NCBI RefSeq assembly: GCF_963678635.1
Contig: NC_087068.1
Location: 42,123,649 to 42,187,648, forward strand
Direction: 5' to 3'
DNA length: 64,000 nucleotides
Origin: Symsagittifera roscoffensis
Taxonomy: Eukaryota > Xenacoelomorpha > Acoela > Convolutidae
Every line of letters begins with the position of its first letter. The stretch's first letter is position 1. Made by a program: the position numbers and the translations under genes. Of the stretch, positions 34,703 through 48,100 are shown in pieces. The notes beneath the pieces were generated by a model. It saw nothing but the letters and a program-made list of their open reading frames with translations, was not told the origin of the DNA and did no database searches.

Positions 34703-37700
34703 ATGGTGATCAACGACTCCTCGGGACTGAATCACTCGGAGGATGGAGGCCACGCGGAAGATCATCATGCTTCGTTTCATCTAGTGAGCATGCAGTTTTC
34801 AGAGGTGAAGGTGCCCTTTTTTGTCACTGTGTTCTTGTTGTTGGCCAGTGGAGTGAAGACTGTGTTTCATCTGTCCAAGAAAGTGACCAAAATCATCCCT
34901 GAGAGTTGTCTACTCGTCATACTTGGTAAGTTAAACACTTTTACCACCACTTATCATCGAGGGAAGATATTAATGCACGATTTGTTCAAAAGTTTTCTGA
35001 GAATGGCTGTTGACCCCGCGATTAAGGCCATGTTGATTTTTTCATAGCTCTCAAGCACATCTGGTGAGCAATGATCATGTTATATGTTTGGCTCGAACGA
35101 CCAACCTCACGAGTTGTACTAGTGAATTAAAAACATGCCCGATTGGTCAAATGGCGAGCGTTTTATAGATAACTGAGTGTAGTATCATATTACGAAGTGC
35201 ACTTTTTTCTTACCCTGGCCATTTACTGGAACTTTTCCGGCTTTATCATTAAATCTGGTTTTTCTTTTGCTGCCTTAGCATTATATTTTTGTATCTGGTT
35301 TATTGGTGGCTAGTGTTTGAAGATTGTCAAGGGACCATGGCGCAGATGCTAATGCGTGTGACTCTTCATCTCGAGGGCGGGGGTTTGATTTGGGCACATA
35401 GAAAAAAATTTATTGTATTTACCTTTTTAACCTTTAGAGAGCTATTTTCTTGCCGTTTTCTCGCGTTCTTACAAGTTTTTTCTTCGCCTAATTTGAGTTC
35501 GTTGAATGAGCTTTTATGAATCATAGTGTTGGAGAGTTTTGAAATACATTTAAAAAGTCAGGTCTTTACGTCTTTTTTATACGGCTGAACACCACTTGCA
35601 TGCATTTTTGACCATTTCAGGTGTGGTTGTCAGTCTTATCATGTACTACGCCCTGGGCGCAGAAGAAAACGACTACAACCTCAACTCCGATACCTTCTTC
35701 TTCATCCTCCTCCCCCCAGTCGTGTTCGACGCCGGATACTTCATGCCAAACCGCGCCTTCTTCCAGAATCTGGGAACCATCCTTCTCTATGCGGTGATTG
35801 GAACTATATTCAACACTGCAATCATTGGTCTCGCTCTTTACCTCTGCGATTACGGCGGATTTTTCTCGGTCAGTTTCGGACTGCTGCCGATTTTCACGTT
35901 CGCGGCGCTTATTTCCGCCGTTGACCCTGTCGCCGTGCTTGCGGTGTTTGAAGAAATCCACGTGAATGAAGTGTTGCATATCCTCGTATTTGGCGAGTCT
36001 TTACTTAATGACGCTGTAACAGTTGTCATTTACCATATGATGGAAACTTTCACGGAAATTGGTGCTGATAATCTCAAAATTTCGGACATTTTCGCCGGTA
36101 TTGCGAGCTTCTTTTTCGTGTCAATTGGAGGAACGCTCATAGGCGTTATGTTTGGGTTTGTAACTGCCTTTGTTACCAAATACACGGGCCATGTTCGCGT
36201 GATAGAACCAATCTTTGTTTTTGCATTCAGCTACCTTTCCTATATTACCGCCGAAATTTTCCATTTTTCGGGAATTCTTGCAATTGTTTTCTGTGGAATT
36301 ACCATGGCACAGTACGTTGAAGAAAACATTACGCAGAAAAGTCATACCACGATAAAGTATTTTCTGAAAATGACATCATCTGTTTCAGAAGCCATCATTT
36401 TTCTCTTCTTAGGACTATCGACGTCGGAAGCGTTACGCCATATGGACATACTTTTCGTGATTGTTGCGGTATTTGCATGTCTTGTTTTCCGCTTTGCCGG
36501 TGTTTATCTTTTCACAGCTCTCGCCAATCGATTTCGAGTTGAAAAACTTGACAGAAGTCAGCAGTTTATCATGGCTTACGGCGGCATCAGAGGTGGCGTG
36601 GCATTTTGTCTGGCAGTTTTACTGAGCGAAGACACTTTTGGAAAAGAGGTCAAAGGCGTGTTCGTTTCCACAACCATTATCGTAGTTTTCTTTACAGTGT
36701 TCATTCAAGGTATTACTATCAAACCTTTAGTCCACTTATTTCGAATCAAGACTCAAAATGCGACTAAATTGAACATATTTGAAACTATGGCGGACCGAGT
36801 GGTTGATCACGTCATGTCGGGAATCGAAGACGTCTCGGGAAGAAAAGGGCAGAACTGGCTGCGAGTTAATTACGAAACGTTTAATAATCGTTACCTGCGT
36901 CGGTGGCTGCTCCGCGATAAACCAAAAACTTCAGAGCTGAATTTGATGAATGCCTTTTCCAAGTTGAATCTGCAAGAGACAGTGAAATACGTGAATAGTC
37001 ATCAGAATGTGTTTTTGACGCCATCTGTCAGCCAAAACTCGCTGTCAAACTACATGAGGAAAGAGTTTGAAAAACGTAAGCATTGTTAAAGCTTTCTCAA
37101 ATAGATGTTGCTCCTGGAAAAAAAACTAGGCCGAGTCTATTTCAGCTGGCTTATCTACAGATTTGCATAGTTTAGCTTTTATGATGGGACGTGATTGATC
37201 GCAGAAGTAAATTTTCAAATCTTCAAAATGTTTTTATTTTATGCCTATCATGTGTCTAAGAAAAAGTATTGACAGATTTGCGACATTTAAGAGGTAATTT
37301 TTTGTTGTAGATGACAACCACAAGTTCGAAGGCCTTCCTGGCTACTCGGAAACGTGTCTGGATATGCGTCCAATGAGTCGTCAAACAGTGCCAAACCAGA
37401 AAATGCTGGAAGATGCCGAAACGCACCGGGCCACAATGGAGACGGCGTTCCAAAAGAGATCAAAGGGAATTGTGTCTGGGGCTCAAATTCAGTTCACGAA
37501 TCCGAGGCATGCGATTCCGATTCCATCTAGTCGAGTGATGCGTAAATCTGTCTCGCATCACATGGAGAATTATAACGCGATGAGTCACCACATGATAAAC
37601 TCAAGGATCCACAAGAAAAGTTTGGGAGGTTTGTACGATCAACGGGCGATAGAGAATGGAAATGCAAGTGTGGCACGACCAAGTGTCAGCTTCATGCTTC

Positions 37701-38545
37701 CAACTCCAGGCGTGGACGATTTGGACAGGTATCTCCATAGCACACATTTACCAACTGTTGAATCATGCATTACTGAGAGAACAAAAAAAATATCAGACGT
37801 GAGTGCTAACGGCTCTACTAAATCAGGAAAGACTATTCAGTTCAAACGAGAGGAAAGCTGCGAGAGCGGAATGAACTCAGATGACGGTATCACTTTCTCG
37901 GTTCCAGCTCGAAAAGTTCACCATGTCAAAATCCAAATCAACGACGAGGACAAACTGAATAGTTCGCAAAGCGATGGCGATTCGCCCGATGGAAACGACT
38001 CCCAATCGATACATTCGGAACAGATCCCGGTTGCGATTGAGGCTTACTTGCCCTGGAAAGATTCGATCGACCTCGAGACGCCTAGTTTGAGCTACGGGTT
38101 TGAGGAAGCGCCCCAATCTCAGCATGTTTTTGTGCCACCGGGCCAAGACATGACACTCGAAGAGTGGGACAAAGAACTCCCCGAGAACTTGAAAGACTTT
38201 GGAGACTTAAAGCGAAAGTCACCCCATTCGAAACATAGACGTCATCACAGAAATAGAGACGAAAATTTTCGAAACAAGAAAGATAAAGAAAGTTCACCGA
38301 AGCCAAAATCTCCGCCAATCAGGAAGCGTAAAAGTGGAGCTTCAATATCCAAATCAGACATATCGCCGTCATCGAACGATCATCGGACTAAAAAAGCAGA
38401 TGGTGATAATACTAACGAGGACTCCGAATGGGGTGACAGATCAGAATCAGTTGACATTGACGTTTTTGGTTCTGGCAATTCGAAAAGTGAAGTGCCTGAA
38501 ACAAGCACACCTAGGTCATCCAGTGGAGCCAGTGAAATGGACTGA
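34703..38545 (+). CDS. SLC9A: Na+/H+ exchanger, SLC9 family (three exons)
   Basis: Electroneutral antiporter exchanging intracellular protons for sodium, controlling pH and volume. Exons 34703-34925, 35621-37075 and 37311-38545 join in phase (GT-AG) to 970 codons. Exon 1 gives an acidic/His-rich N-terminus, the first membrane span and IIPESCLLVILG. Exon 2 carries most of the membrane domain: FFFILLPPVVFDAGYFMPNR (amiloride-site region), SAVDPVAVLAVFEEIHVNE, FGESLLNDAVTVVIY with the transport Asn-Asp pair, and YGGIRGGVAFCLAVLL. It continues into the membrane-proximal regulatory part (RVVDHVMSGIEDVSG). Exon 3 is the long Ser/Lys-rich cytoplasmic tail. The sequence is nearest the NHE2/3/5 plasma-membrane and recycling group. 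Exon GC content is clearly higher than the flanks. Confidence 0.95.
35331..35400 (+). repeat. tRNA-like sequence in exchanger intron 1 (SINE head or tRNA pseudogene)
   Basis: Contains an A-box-like GGCGCAGATGCTAATGCG and a B-box-like GGGTTTGATTTGG at tRNA spacing. It lacks a clean cloverleaf, so it is more likely the Pol III head of a SINE than a functional tRNA gene. Confidence 0.45.
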
Positions 38546-38737
38546 TCGTGTTAGGACTAAAATGATTCTATTCTGTAATTTATAAGCAACATCAGTTCTG
38601 AATTGATATGTTTCTTCTAAGCACCTCAAAAACGTTATTTTAGAAAATTAATCGTGCTTAAGAAAAAACGACATAAAATGATACTTTCTTACAAAAACGA
38701 GTATTCAACTCAGAACTTTCGACGCTGCAATCATGCC

Positions 38738-38743
38738 AATAAA
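38738..38743 (+). terminator. Putative polyadenylation signal of the exchanger gene
   Basis: AATAAA lies 193 bases after the stop codon, the first canonical signal seen in the 3' flank. Confidence 0.5.
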
Positions 38744-39169
38744 AGGATGAGCTACTACTGTTTCTAATAACCTCCAATTAGTTAGATATTTTCACAATTA
38801 AAATTTGTATGACTATAGTTTTCGGGGACAAAAAGGCATAACAAAATGAGAGTAGCCGGTTGTTGTGCACGTAACACAGAAGGTTATTTGCACAGAAACA
38901 AAATCGCTATTCGACTTTGTTCAAGCGTGTGAAATTTCTAATAACTAATTTGCACAACCTAAATACAAACAAAAACTACGTAACGAATAATTAGTGAGAA
39001 AAAATTGCAACTTAAACTTGCAACTTCAAATTGAGCAATATTAAGAATGAAACTTGCAACTTCAAATTGAGCAATATTAAGAATGAATGAGTCTTCGCAA
39101 TGAGTTCGTTTATTAAGAAAAGTTTTAAACCAGTTTTTCTCGGCAGAATTGTTTTCTAAAATTTTTATT

Positions 39170-39700
39170 GTTCCGACTTTCGATACGAAAGTAACGGAAT
39201 ATTTGTGCTCGGGGTGGTTTTTTTTTTTCTTCAGACAAATTTCGACTTTTTAACTAGCCATTTTTGACGGAATTTTTTTTATATCATTCGAAAGGTATTG
39301 TTGTCCTGAGCTCAAATTTGAAAAGATATTTCACCTGTGATCATTTTTCGTAAAGTTACGGGGGTTTAAAGATTGCAATTTTGGCCAATTTGGGACAATT
39401 AACGCGCGATATTTCGAGCTATTAACGCGTAAGCGGAGAGTTAATCCGTCTTAGAAATCGTTCCAAATTGGTTCAAAGAAGCTTATTTGCCATAATTGGT
39501 TTGTTACAAGGAGCGAAATCTACCCCTTTATACTTTATATGGAGTGTGGGGGGATGATTTTCATAAAAAATTTCAAATTTTCGAGAAAAAAAAATTTCAT
39601 TTTGTTTTATTTCATTGAATTTTTTAATGTTATTACTGCTCCAAAAACCTTAAAAGGCAGTCGGAACATTCAGGGCTTCGCCCTGTTACGAGCAGTCTTG
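39170..39700 (+). mobile_element. Helentron-like non-autonomous element, copy 1
   Basis: Begins GTTCCGACTTTCGATACGAA. Near its other end the inverted match GTCGGAAC is followed by a hairpin CAGGGCTTCGCCCTG and the terminus ACGAGCAGTCTTG. An inverted repeat that is terminal on one side and subterminal on the other, plus a 3' hairpin and insertion in T-rich sequence, is the layout of Helentron-associated repeats. No protein is encoded. Three more copies occur in this window. Confidence 0.65.
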
Positions 39701-39970
39701 TTTTAATTAAGTCACGACTAATAAGGGAGGGCATATGATATCTTTCGACCACATTTGATGAATACTTGTCGTTCTGGATTTTCCATCGAAAAAAGAAGAA
39801 AAAAGAGACATGCGCGTTCGTGGCCGGAATAAGAAGCCTGATACTGTAGAATCAAGCGTTTGCGTAAAAATCGAAAATTAGATTGCAAAAAATCCCCTCC
39901 CAATTCGTGGTCTGAGCAAAAGTTCTGATCCGTACCTTGGAAGCAGCCCTATTTTATGAGATAACTTTTT

Positions 39971-40488
39971 GTTCCGACTTTCGATACGAAAGTAACGGAA
40001 TATTTGTGCTCGGGGTGGGGTTTTTTTTTCTTCAGACAAATTTTGACTTTTTAACTAGCCATTTTTGACGGTATTTTTTTATACCATTCGAAAGGTATTA
40101 TTAACCTGAGCTCAAATTTGAAAAGATATTTCACCTGTGATCATTTTTCATAAAGTAATGAGGGTTTAAAGGTTGCCATTTTGACCAATTTGGGACAATT
40201 AACGCGCGATATAATTCGCGCTATTAACGCGTAAGCGGAGAGTTAATCCGTCTTATAAATCGTTCCAAATTGGTTGAACGAAGCTTATTTGCCATAATTG
40301 ATTTGTTACAAGGAACGAAATCTATCTTTTTGTACTTTATATGGCGTGTGGGGGGATGATTTTCATTAAAAATTTCAAATTTTGGAAAAAAAAATTTCAT
40401 TTAATTTTTTTATGTTATTACTGCTGCTCCATAAACCTTAAAAGGCAGTCGGAACATTCAGGGCTTCGCCCTGATACGAGGAGTCTTG
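39971..40488 (+). mobile_element. Helentron-like non-autonomous element, copy 2
   Basis: Same orientation and boundaries as the copy 270 bp upstream, with scattered substitutions and small indels. It ends in the CAGGGCTTCGCCCTG hairpin and ACGAGGAGTCTTG. Confidence 0.65.
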
Positions 40489-42072
40489 TTTATAATTTCT
40501 AACAGTGATGTTAGCTATCTCTTAGAAATATGAGTAATTCTTAGAAAAACACAACTGATTGAGCTGTCGGATCATAATCCAAACATCCCTAATCCGCTTT
40601 TTCTCTACAGTCGTGGGGCAAAAAAATTTTTGAGTTCAACGAGCAAATGAACAATTTTTTTCTCGTTTTTGTCGTTTTCTCTGCAGCAATTGCAAATATA
40701 GAACTGAAATTTTGCCACTGGATTTAGAGGTGGCCTTGCTGTGAAACATCTTTGCAAATACTAGAAGAAGTTTGTATTTATGAGCTCAAATTAACTCTTT
40801 CGGAAGTTGATGATTTTGATTTTGCGGAAAATTAACTGATAAATAACATTACTTGGTCCGGCGCCGAAAAACAGTCTGATATGTTCTGACAAAAGAAAAA
40901 TTAGAAGGTCTTGGGCGTTTATGCTGAAAAGTTGAGCAAAATTTAGAGACAACATAACTGCTTCTAAGAATCTTGTGCTTGAATCGGAACAGTCATTTTT
41001 TCATAAAAATTGCTGGAATAGTTTTTTCTTGGCTGATTTTGATCCTCAGCACGAAACTACTTGTTAAAATGAAACCTTTTTTGACGCCAGACCAAGTAAC
41101 TTTCATTTTTTGCCTGTTGCCTTGCCGCGGCTTAATAACTAAATCAAAAATTAAACCAGTTATGATTTTCTCGGCTAAATTTTGATTCGGCTATCTTCAA
41201 ATTAAGTTCATTTAGCATGTGTGAAAAAATAATCACACCTAAAAAATTGCATAAAACGACAATGTAAATGAAAAATACGTTCATTTCTCGTTGAAATAAA
41301 AAAAAATGCAACTTCTATGTCCTGTGACTGACTGTACATGATTTAACTGGCGTTTCCCTCCATGCATGTTTAAGAAGTCCCTATTTTCACAATTTCAATT
41401 TTAAATGTTTTCTGAAGTCAACGTTTCAAAATTTTCTTGTCAACTGTAGAAGGAGGTCTTTCATCCATACGAACAATTGAATGAAAATTTCCACAGTCAT
41501 CTACGATTCCTACATCTGTTGGAGCGCGATTCATTTAACTATGCGGTTTTTCCTTTTTTCTTGCAACGCTAACTTAGAAAGGTTTTGTACTTGCAGTGTT
41601 TTTTTTCCAAAATTTGAAGTTCTTAACCCTATGGAGGGGTGTTGCCAGAGGTGCTGCTCTTACTCCAAGTATGATTGCCTTACTGTTTGTGCCTAAATCT
41701 GATTGATGCTACTAAGTTGCGCTCGATTAAAAGATGTGGGCAGCAAAAAGTAAGCGTTCTGGTCAGTGAAATAGAAGAACTAAATTAAACAAGAATCTCT
41801 TAATCAAAAAAACTATCGTTTAAGATAAAAATTTGATTTTTTTAAAGCATCGTAAAGTTAACTCTGAATCCTTGACCACTTTTTTTCAAAAAATCTTTAT
41901 TTTTGCAATATTGGAGATATTTTGTGAAAAGTTTTTAAGAACTCGTGATCAGCAGTAAAAACTGATGTAAATTGAATTAATATGAAAGCATGAACACATC
42001 ATATATTTTTACCTTCAATACGAAGCATCATTACCAGCTTGTAGCAACAGTTAAACTTATTATATTGAACAC

Positions 42073-42078
42073 TTTATT
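42073..42078 (-). terminator. Putative polyadenylation signal of GSS
   Basis: TTTATT on the plus strand gives AATAAA about 50 bases downstream of the GSS stop codon on the minus strand. Confidence 0.55.
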
Positions 42079-42126
42079 GGAGAAGTATTTACTAGTTATA
42101 CATTTAGTGCAAAAAGTAACAGGAAT

Positions 42127-45100
42127 TTAGTCTATGCACTCGGTTATTGATGCGAAACCACAATCTGAAGAAATTCCTCCCTCATTTGAACAAGCATGTT
42201 TCACCTTGCATCCGAATCCACTGATTTCTTGCCTAATTACCCTGTCACACTCGCGTGCCATCGGGTCAAAAAGAAATATTGAGCAAATTCCCACTTCTGC
42301 GGCTGCCTCTGGCATGACGAGGATGGATCCGTCGCTGGCTCTTCCAGCGTAGTTTGTAATGATGGCTGGTGTGATTAATTCCATGGCTACGTAAGTGCTG
42401 AGGTCAGATCTGAAAACCAGAATTTAGACGGTTATTTAAGCTTTAAACTTGAATTACGCTCCTTTTTGGAAGTTAAAAAACGATTGCACATTTTAGAATG
42501 CCTTTAAAACGATGTAAATTTTATTTATAAAGCGATGAACTTCAAGAAAATGCAGGCAAACCATGTCAACTCAATTTTTTAACTCTATTTTGTTGCACTT
42601 TTAAAAATAATCTAACGCTAGATGTAATTCAATTTGGGCTGAATGCGTAAATTTTGTGTTTAGCTTTGATTTTGAGCAATCCAATCAGCTGAAAATAATA
42701 TTCATACCTGTTAGGTTTATTTGCAAATTGTTGGACAATTTCGTCTCCGAACAGATTGTTTCCTCCCCCTTCCCTCTGTGGTTTGATCACGTATCTCTCA
42801 GGAGCTGCTAACACTTTCTTCACGTTCTCTTCATCAAGCACAAATTGGTCGACGAAAGTGGACCTGGATAAAACTAGAATTTTTAAAATAGAACAGAATT
42901 AACTCCGTTCTGTGCAAATAGCTCACACGTTTTCCACCGCAGTTTTTTGTAAAAAGTTCAATTTGTTTTTATTTTATGAATTTTACGCACCATGGAGAAT
43001 GGTTGGAGGGGAGGAAAAGTGGATGGATTTCATTTTCTACAGGTAAATGTTGGCGAAGCTTATCCATTAAAGCTTACATACTAAGTGTTTTCTAGTTCCC
43101 TGACTCGCAAGCGTTATCAAACTGGAATGTACACTTTTTCGAGTTGACAACTTGTTAATCAGAATCACTTGTATATCTTGGTTCGTAATGAACCCAAATT
43201 TCTATGCCTGTCCGGCACTAAGCCTGGAGGTGGAGAATACGCCTGGGAAGTCAGTGGTCGTGGGTTTCAATCTGACCAGGAACTTTTTTTCAAACTGGAG
43301 TTATTCCTTTCCAAAAACATGTCGGCATATAGTTTGTCTACTAGTGTTTTGTCGGCTTAGTTGACACATCGTAGAATTGATTTTTTTTCTATGCAATTTT
43401 CAATGTAGTTGCTTTTAGTGTTTTGAATTACTAATGCAATTTTCAATTTTACTAGCCTTCACTTCGTATATTTTGCTCTTTTTTTCGCCTAAAAACGTTA
43501 TTCAGCTTAAATGATTTCGGCTTATATTTTATCGTCTAAGTAAGCTTTGTTCCGTTGCTAATGTAAAACTCGAATGTCTTGCTCGGCATGTTTCCTTGAA
43601 ATTCATGTTTGATGGAAAAAAAAACAATTGTTATTACACTTGCGACCAGCTTAGTGTATTATTACGAACTTTTTTTTTAACCTAACTCGCAAATAAAAGT
43701 TTTCATTAAAAGTGTTCACTTATTTGGAGCTTTCCTTGTAGCATTACAAATTGCATAGCATCTGTTCTCTGCTTTATTTGTGGCTGGTGTTTGGTGACTA
43801 TTAAGCTTCCGCGGCTGAGTGGTTAGTATGTGAGACTCTAAAGCACTAAGTCGCAGATTCGAATCTCAGAGGCAACCGAATTTTTACCAGCGTTAGACAA
43901 ATTCAAAAAAAGGCTAAACAGGTACCTCCAGCTTAAGCTAACCCCTATTATATTTTATCGAGACACGACAATTTTGGTTGACCTAAATTTTTTCGACTTA
44001 TATTTTCTATGTTTGTGTTGTATCGCAATTGGTGTAAAGCTCCGCTTTGCCTCTGTAACTATACATCATTGTTAATTAAAACAGCCAACAGACTTGTTTC
44101 TTCGGATAAATATGTGTCTTTTATTTGAAAAAGTTATGCGCTCTTGGAGCTACAGCACACAATCAAAACGCTCCAAAATTCTAACAAAAATAGACGAGTA
44201 AAAGTTGACCGCAAAAGTTGCGAAGAATATTTTTATAGTCAACCCAATCCAGCCATTCTCTAGCACGCCTAGACCTCATATAAATTTCATGTCATAGCTC
44301 CGCTCCATTCATTGCTTTTCTCGGACTAGGGGGAGATTTAAACGAAAAAACGAAAAGTTTGAAAAACAATAAAGAAATTTTTTGAAAAAAAATCAGCAAA
44401 ATATTTTGCTCGGACCGCACTCAAAGTAGGAAACTCATCATTTCTGGCAAAACCGTAGATTTTTACCTCCAATTCCATAGAACGGTAAAAGAGATATCTT
44501 CTAATTAGCTCTAATAGCCATGGAAACAATCGACTTCAAAATTTGATTGATCTAATGTACTAGCTAATTCTTAGAAACGGCAGATAAAATGCTAGCTAGG
44601 AATATAGAGCCTTTCTACTTTCTCTCTCAGAAAGTAAACTAAAAATTTGCATAAAGATTTTATAACAAGATGGTTGTCAATTTATGACATCAACTAGGCC
44701 TTTAAGATTCACAGCTTATAAAGTGAAGTCAGCAAAAAATCAAAGCTGCCTCTTAGTTAGACTACCAGAATGTATCAGTGAGCTATTCTTTTTTCTAGGA
44801 AGTGGATAAGTTTAATGGCTTTGGGTGGGATTTAGAGTTAGAGATATTGAACGGAACGAAAAGTTGTAGTTTTTCAGCTACCTTTGTCAGTCAGTTTTGA
44901 CGATTGGAGCAATTTCATGGATTTATCCAATCAGGGGCCAAATTGTGAAAACAGAAGTGTTGTGAATGCTTTAACCATTAACGTTGACAATTTATAAAAA
45001 GCTAGCTTTGAATCGCATTCCTTTTACGACTGTTACATGAAGTGGGAAATTGGATAAACATTGGCGGCGGTCAACGCGGTACATTTGGTGCAAAACGCTC

Positions 45101-48100
45101 CCATTATTCAAAAGATTGAAAAAGATTAGTTTATAGTTCTTCAATTTGATCTTAGAATATACCCAGGGGAATGGAGATATCCGCATCCCACAAAAGCTGA
45201 CTGGATCAGAATCAGAAATTTAGCAAGAGAACCTTACACAGTCAGAGACGAATCTAGAAAAAACAAGACAGCTCGTATCAGGGCAACGCCCTGAATGCTC
45301 CGACTGCCTTTTAATGTTTATGGAGCAGTAATAAAATGAAAAAATTACATGTAATAGAATAAAGCGATTTTTTTTATTTGAGATTTTTTGTGAAAATCAT
45401 CCCCCCACACGCCATATAAAGTAAAAAGTGATAGATTTTGCTCCTAGTAACAAATCAACTACGGCAAATAAGCACAAGCTTTCTCCAACCAATTCGGAAC
45501 AATTTCTGAGACAGATTAAATCTCAGGTCAAATTGATCACAGGTAAAATATCTTTTCAAATTTAGGCTCAGGACAAGAATACCTTTTGAATATTAAAAAA
45601 TTCAGTCAAAAATGGCTGGTTAAAAAGTCGAAATTTGTCTGAAGAAAAAAACCCAACCCAAGCACAAATATTCCGCTAGTTTCGTTATGAAAATCTGAAC
45701 AATTAGATTTCTCTGACCGATCCAGTCCAACTACCTGATCAAGGCCAAAACCAAAACGTTAACTGGCATGTGGTTTGAAGCGGCAGACTAGATCGGCTCC
45801 TTACTTTATTGGTGTTGTGAATTGAGTGAATTAAAATCTCGCACAAATGCTGCCTGATTAAAAAGTTGCAGTGTTTTTGTAGAACCTTTAAACCAAGCTT
45901 TCATTGAATTTTTACTCTTTCGTCGGAAGTTTGATTTTTTATTTAATTTTCTTTGTTCACCTGAACGCCTCAACATCCGATGATTCTCCCATGAGCTGAT
46001 GTAACAGTTGGAAGTTGTTCTCGTAGAGGGCACACTGCACCCTCTTAGTGCCAGCTAAGTGCAGTCCAACAGAGGGAACCAGAACTGCCAGACTCAACTC
46101 TGCCATCTCCACAAACTCCCAGCACTGAATTTGAACAAGACGTGATATCTCTGTACGTTTGAACAAATTATTGTTCCAACCACTTAAAGTGGGGAGGAGC
46201 TTTGTTTTCAGGTATGTTTGGGTTTTTGGTATGCAAAATCTTGTGCCTCAAGTAAACGTCATCTTGAGTCGAGTGATGTATCATACTAAAGCCACTTCTA
46301 TCCTGATTAGTTGTATGAGTTTTATTACACATGCGATAATGTCGAGAAAAAATTGTCAGAATTATTTGTTTTTAGCTTTATTTCGAGTGAGTAAAGCGTG
46401 CGATTCGACTTTGTACTACGAAAAGTTTTATTTACAAAATTATCAATCAAATCTGAGGATAAATTTTTTTGTTCCTACTTAAGTCGCTGAAACAGTTTAC
46501 GAACTAAAGAAATTTTCCAAATGCTTTTTTGCACACAAAATTTTCAAATTTTTGCTTATTATATAGTGAACGCACAGTCTTTATATATAAAAGAATCAAG
46601 GATCTCATTCAAGGTTTCCTGTAATGGCAGACCTTGTACTTTTAATTTAAAGATGATAAGATATAACCCAAATCTAACCAATAAATCTAGCCTTGTAGCC
46701 ATATACAAAGAGTAATTTTTGTTTTAATTTTGAGTCAAATGCATTTTGTATCTGACCTGGCATCTAGCAAAACAAAGTTATATCTGCAATTTAATGCGTT
46801 TTAAACTGTTGGTTTTCTCATTTGAGATAAATTTTGGTATTTGTGTTCCAGTCGAAACACAAATGTAAAGCAACACACAAAAAATTACAAGGAAAACATG
46901 CTTAGTATACTGTCATACAGTTTCATAGTATTGAAAAAATATTTATCATACAATTCCATTGTATGGAAAAATGCTCATCATGCGACTTTCATCCAAATCT
47001 TGTGTCGACTCCTTTTCCGGCGACGAGACAAAAATTTCAGGACGAGAGGGACTAACCTCAGGAGGCCCAGCAAGATGAGCGGTCGAGGAAGAAGCAACAT
47101 GATGTGAAGTCCGCGGTTGAGGCGAAATGAACGACCCTTCAGGTTGTTTAGTAGAATCAGTATTCCGCGAGTAGGTAGCACAAGTTGAGGTATGAGGCAA
47201 ACCGAAACGGAGGTGAGTCACACTGAAACCTCCGGCGTTTTCCGATAGGAGCAGAATGTTGAGCCACCTGACGACCATTGTTGGATCCAACTGAACTTTC
47301 ACTGGAAGAGTCAACTGTGAGGTCCACCATCGGAGTAGAGAGTGGGGGATTGTTTGGCCGTTGTTCCAGTAGTACAGGCTGCGACCGCGTAATAGGCCGT
47401 TTAACCGTTTCTCGAGAAGTTGATTTCGAAGCTTGGATGCGATCACCTATAGTGTTTGGAGCAACTAAAACGGTAGACTGATAATTAGGTTTGAGGCAGA
47501 TATGATTTTTCCGGTAAACTTTCCCATTGTCGGTAACATAAGTATGATTTGTAACACGAACAATTTTAAACAGGTAGTCAGTTTATAAACAGGTTTCCCC
47601 GATTGACGATCAATAATTTTCCTAAAGACTTTAACTCGACTAGGATCAGACAGTAGAAGGTTTTCAATTTTACTTGTTTTCGAGAGGCGACGAGGTTGCA
47701 CAACTGGTGCACGCCTGGAGCTGACTTGCGCCCCCGGAGTTGTTACTAGTGCCGAGAAGCGAAGGGTGTTGCTTTTGAGTCCGGACTTAAGAGAATGAGC
47801 GAGGTCCGAATGCCGGGTTGCGAGCTCCTTGAGGACCTTTTTTCCTTCATCTGGGAGAAGATTTCGTTTGAATTGCGACCATTTCTTCGCCGCCCGAGCG
47901 AGCTCTGCCAACGCCTTGTAGGGTTCACTATCTGCCACATTTCTGTTCATCGAAAACAAGGGTTTGAAGCGGGGTGGAAGTGTTGGACTGGTACTGCCGC
48001 GAGGAACACCTTTTGCCCTATCCCTACTGTAATCGTTGCTGGCAATCTGGTCTGGTGTAAGGAGGTTGCGCTCCAGTCCTTGTGCTGAAGTATCAGATTG

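Larger units (their letters stand above)
38744..42072. other. Intergenic region between the exchanger and GSS (tail-to-tail genes)
   Basis: Apart from two Helentron-like copies (39170-39700, 39971-40488) and a hAT-MITE fragment (about 40492-40553) I see no gene. A 35-bp stretch (AACTTGCAACTTCAAATTGA...) is duplicated in tandem at about 39010-39085. Confidence 0.6.

Noticed and set aside
43808-43877. Functional tRNA gene
   Set aside because: Boxes A and B are present but acceptor pairing and a proper anticodon stem are not evident, and the body continues into a repeated SINE-like tail.
47795-48088. 97-codon plus-strand ORF
   Set aside because: Antisense shadow of the element 2 integrase C-terminus.
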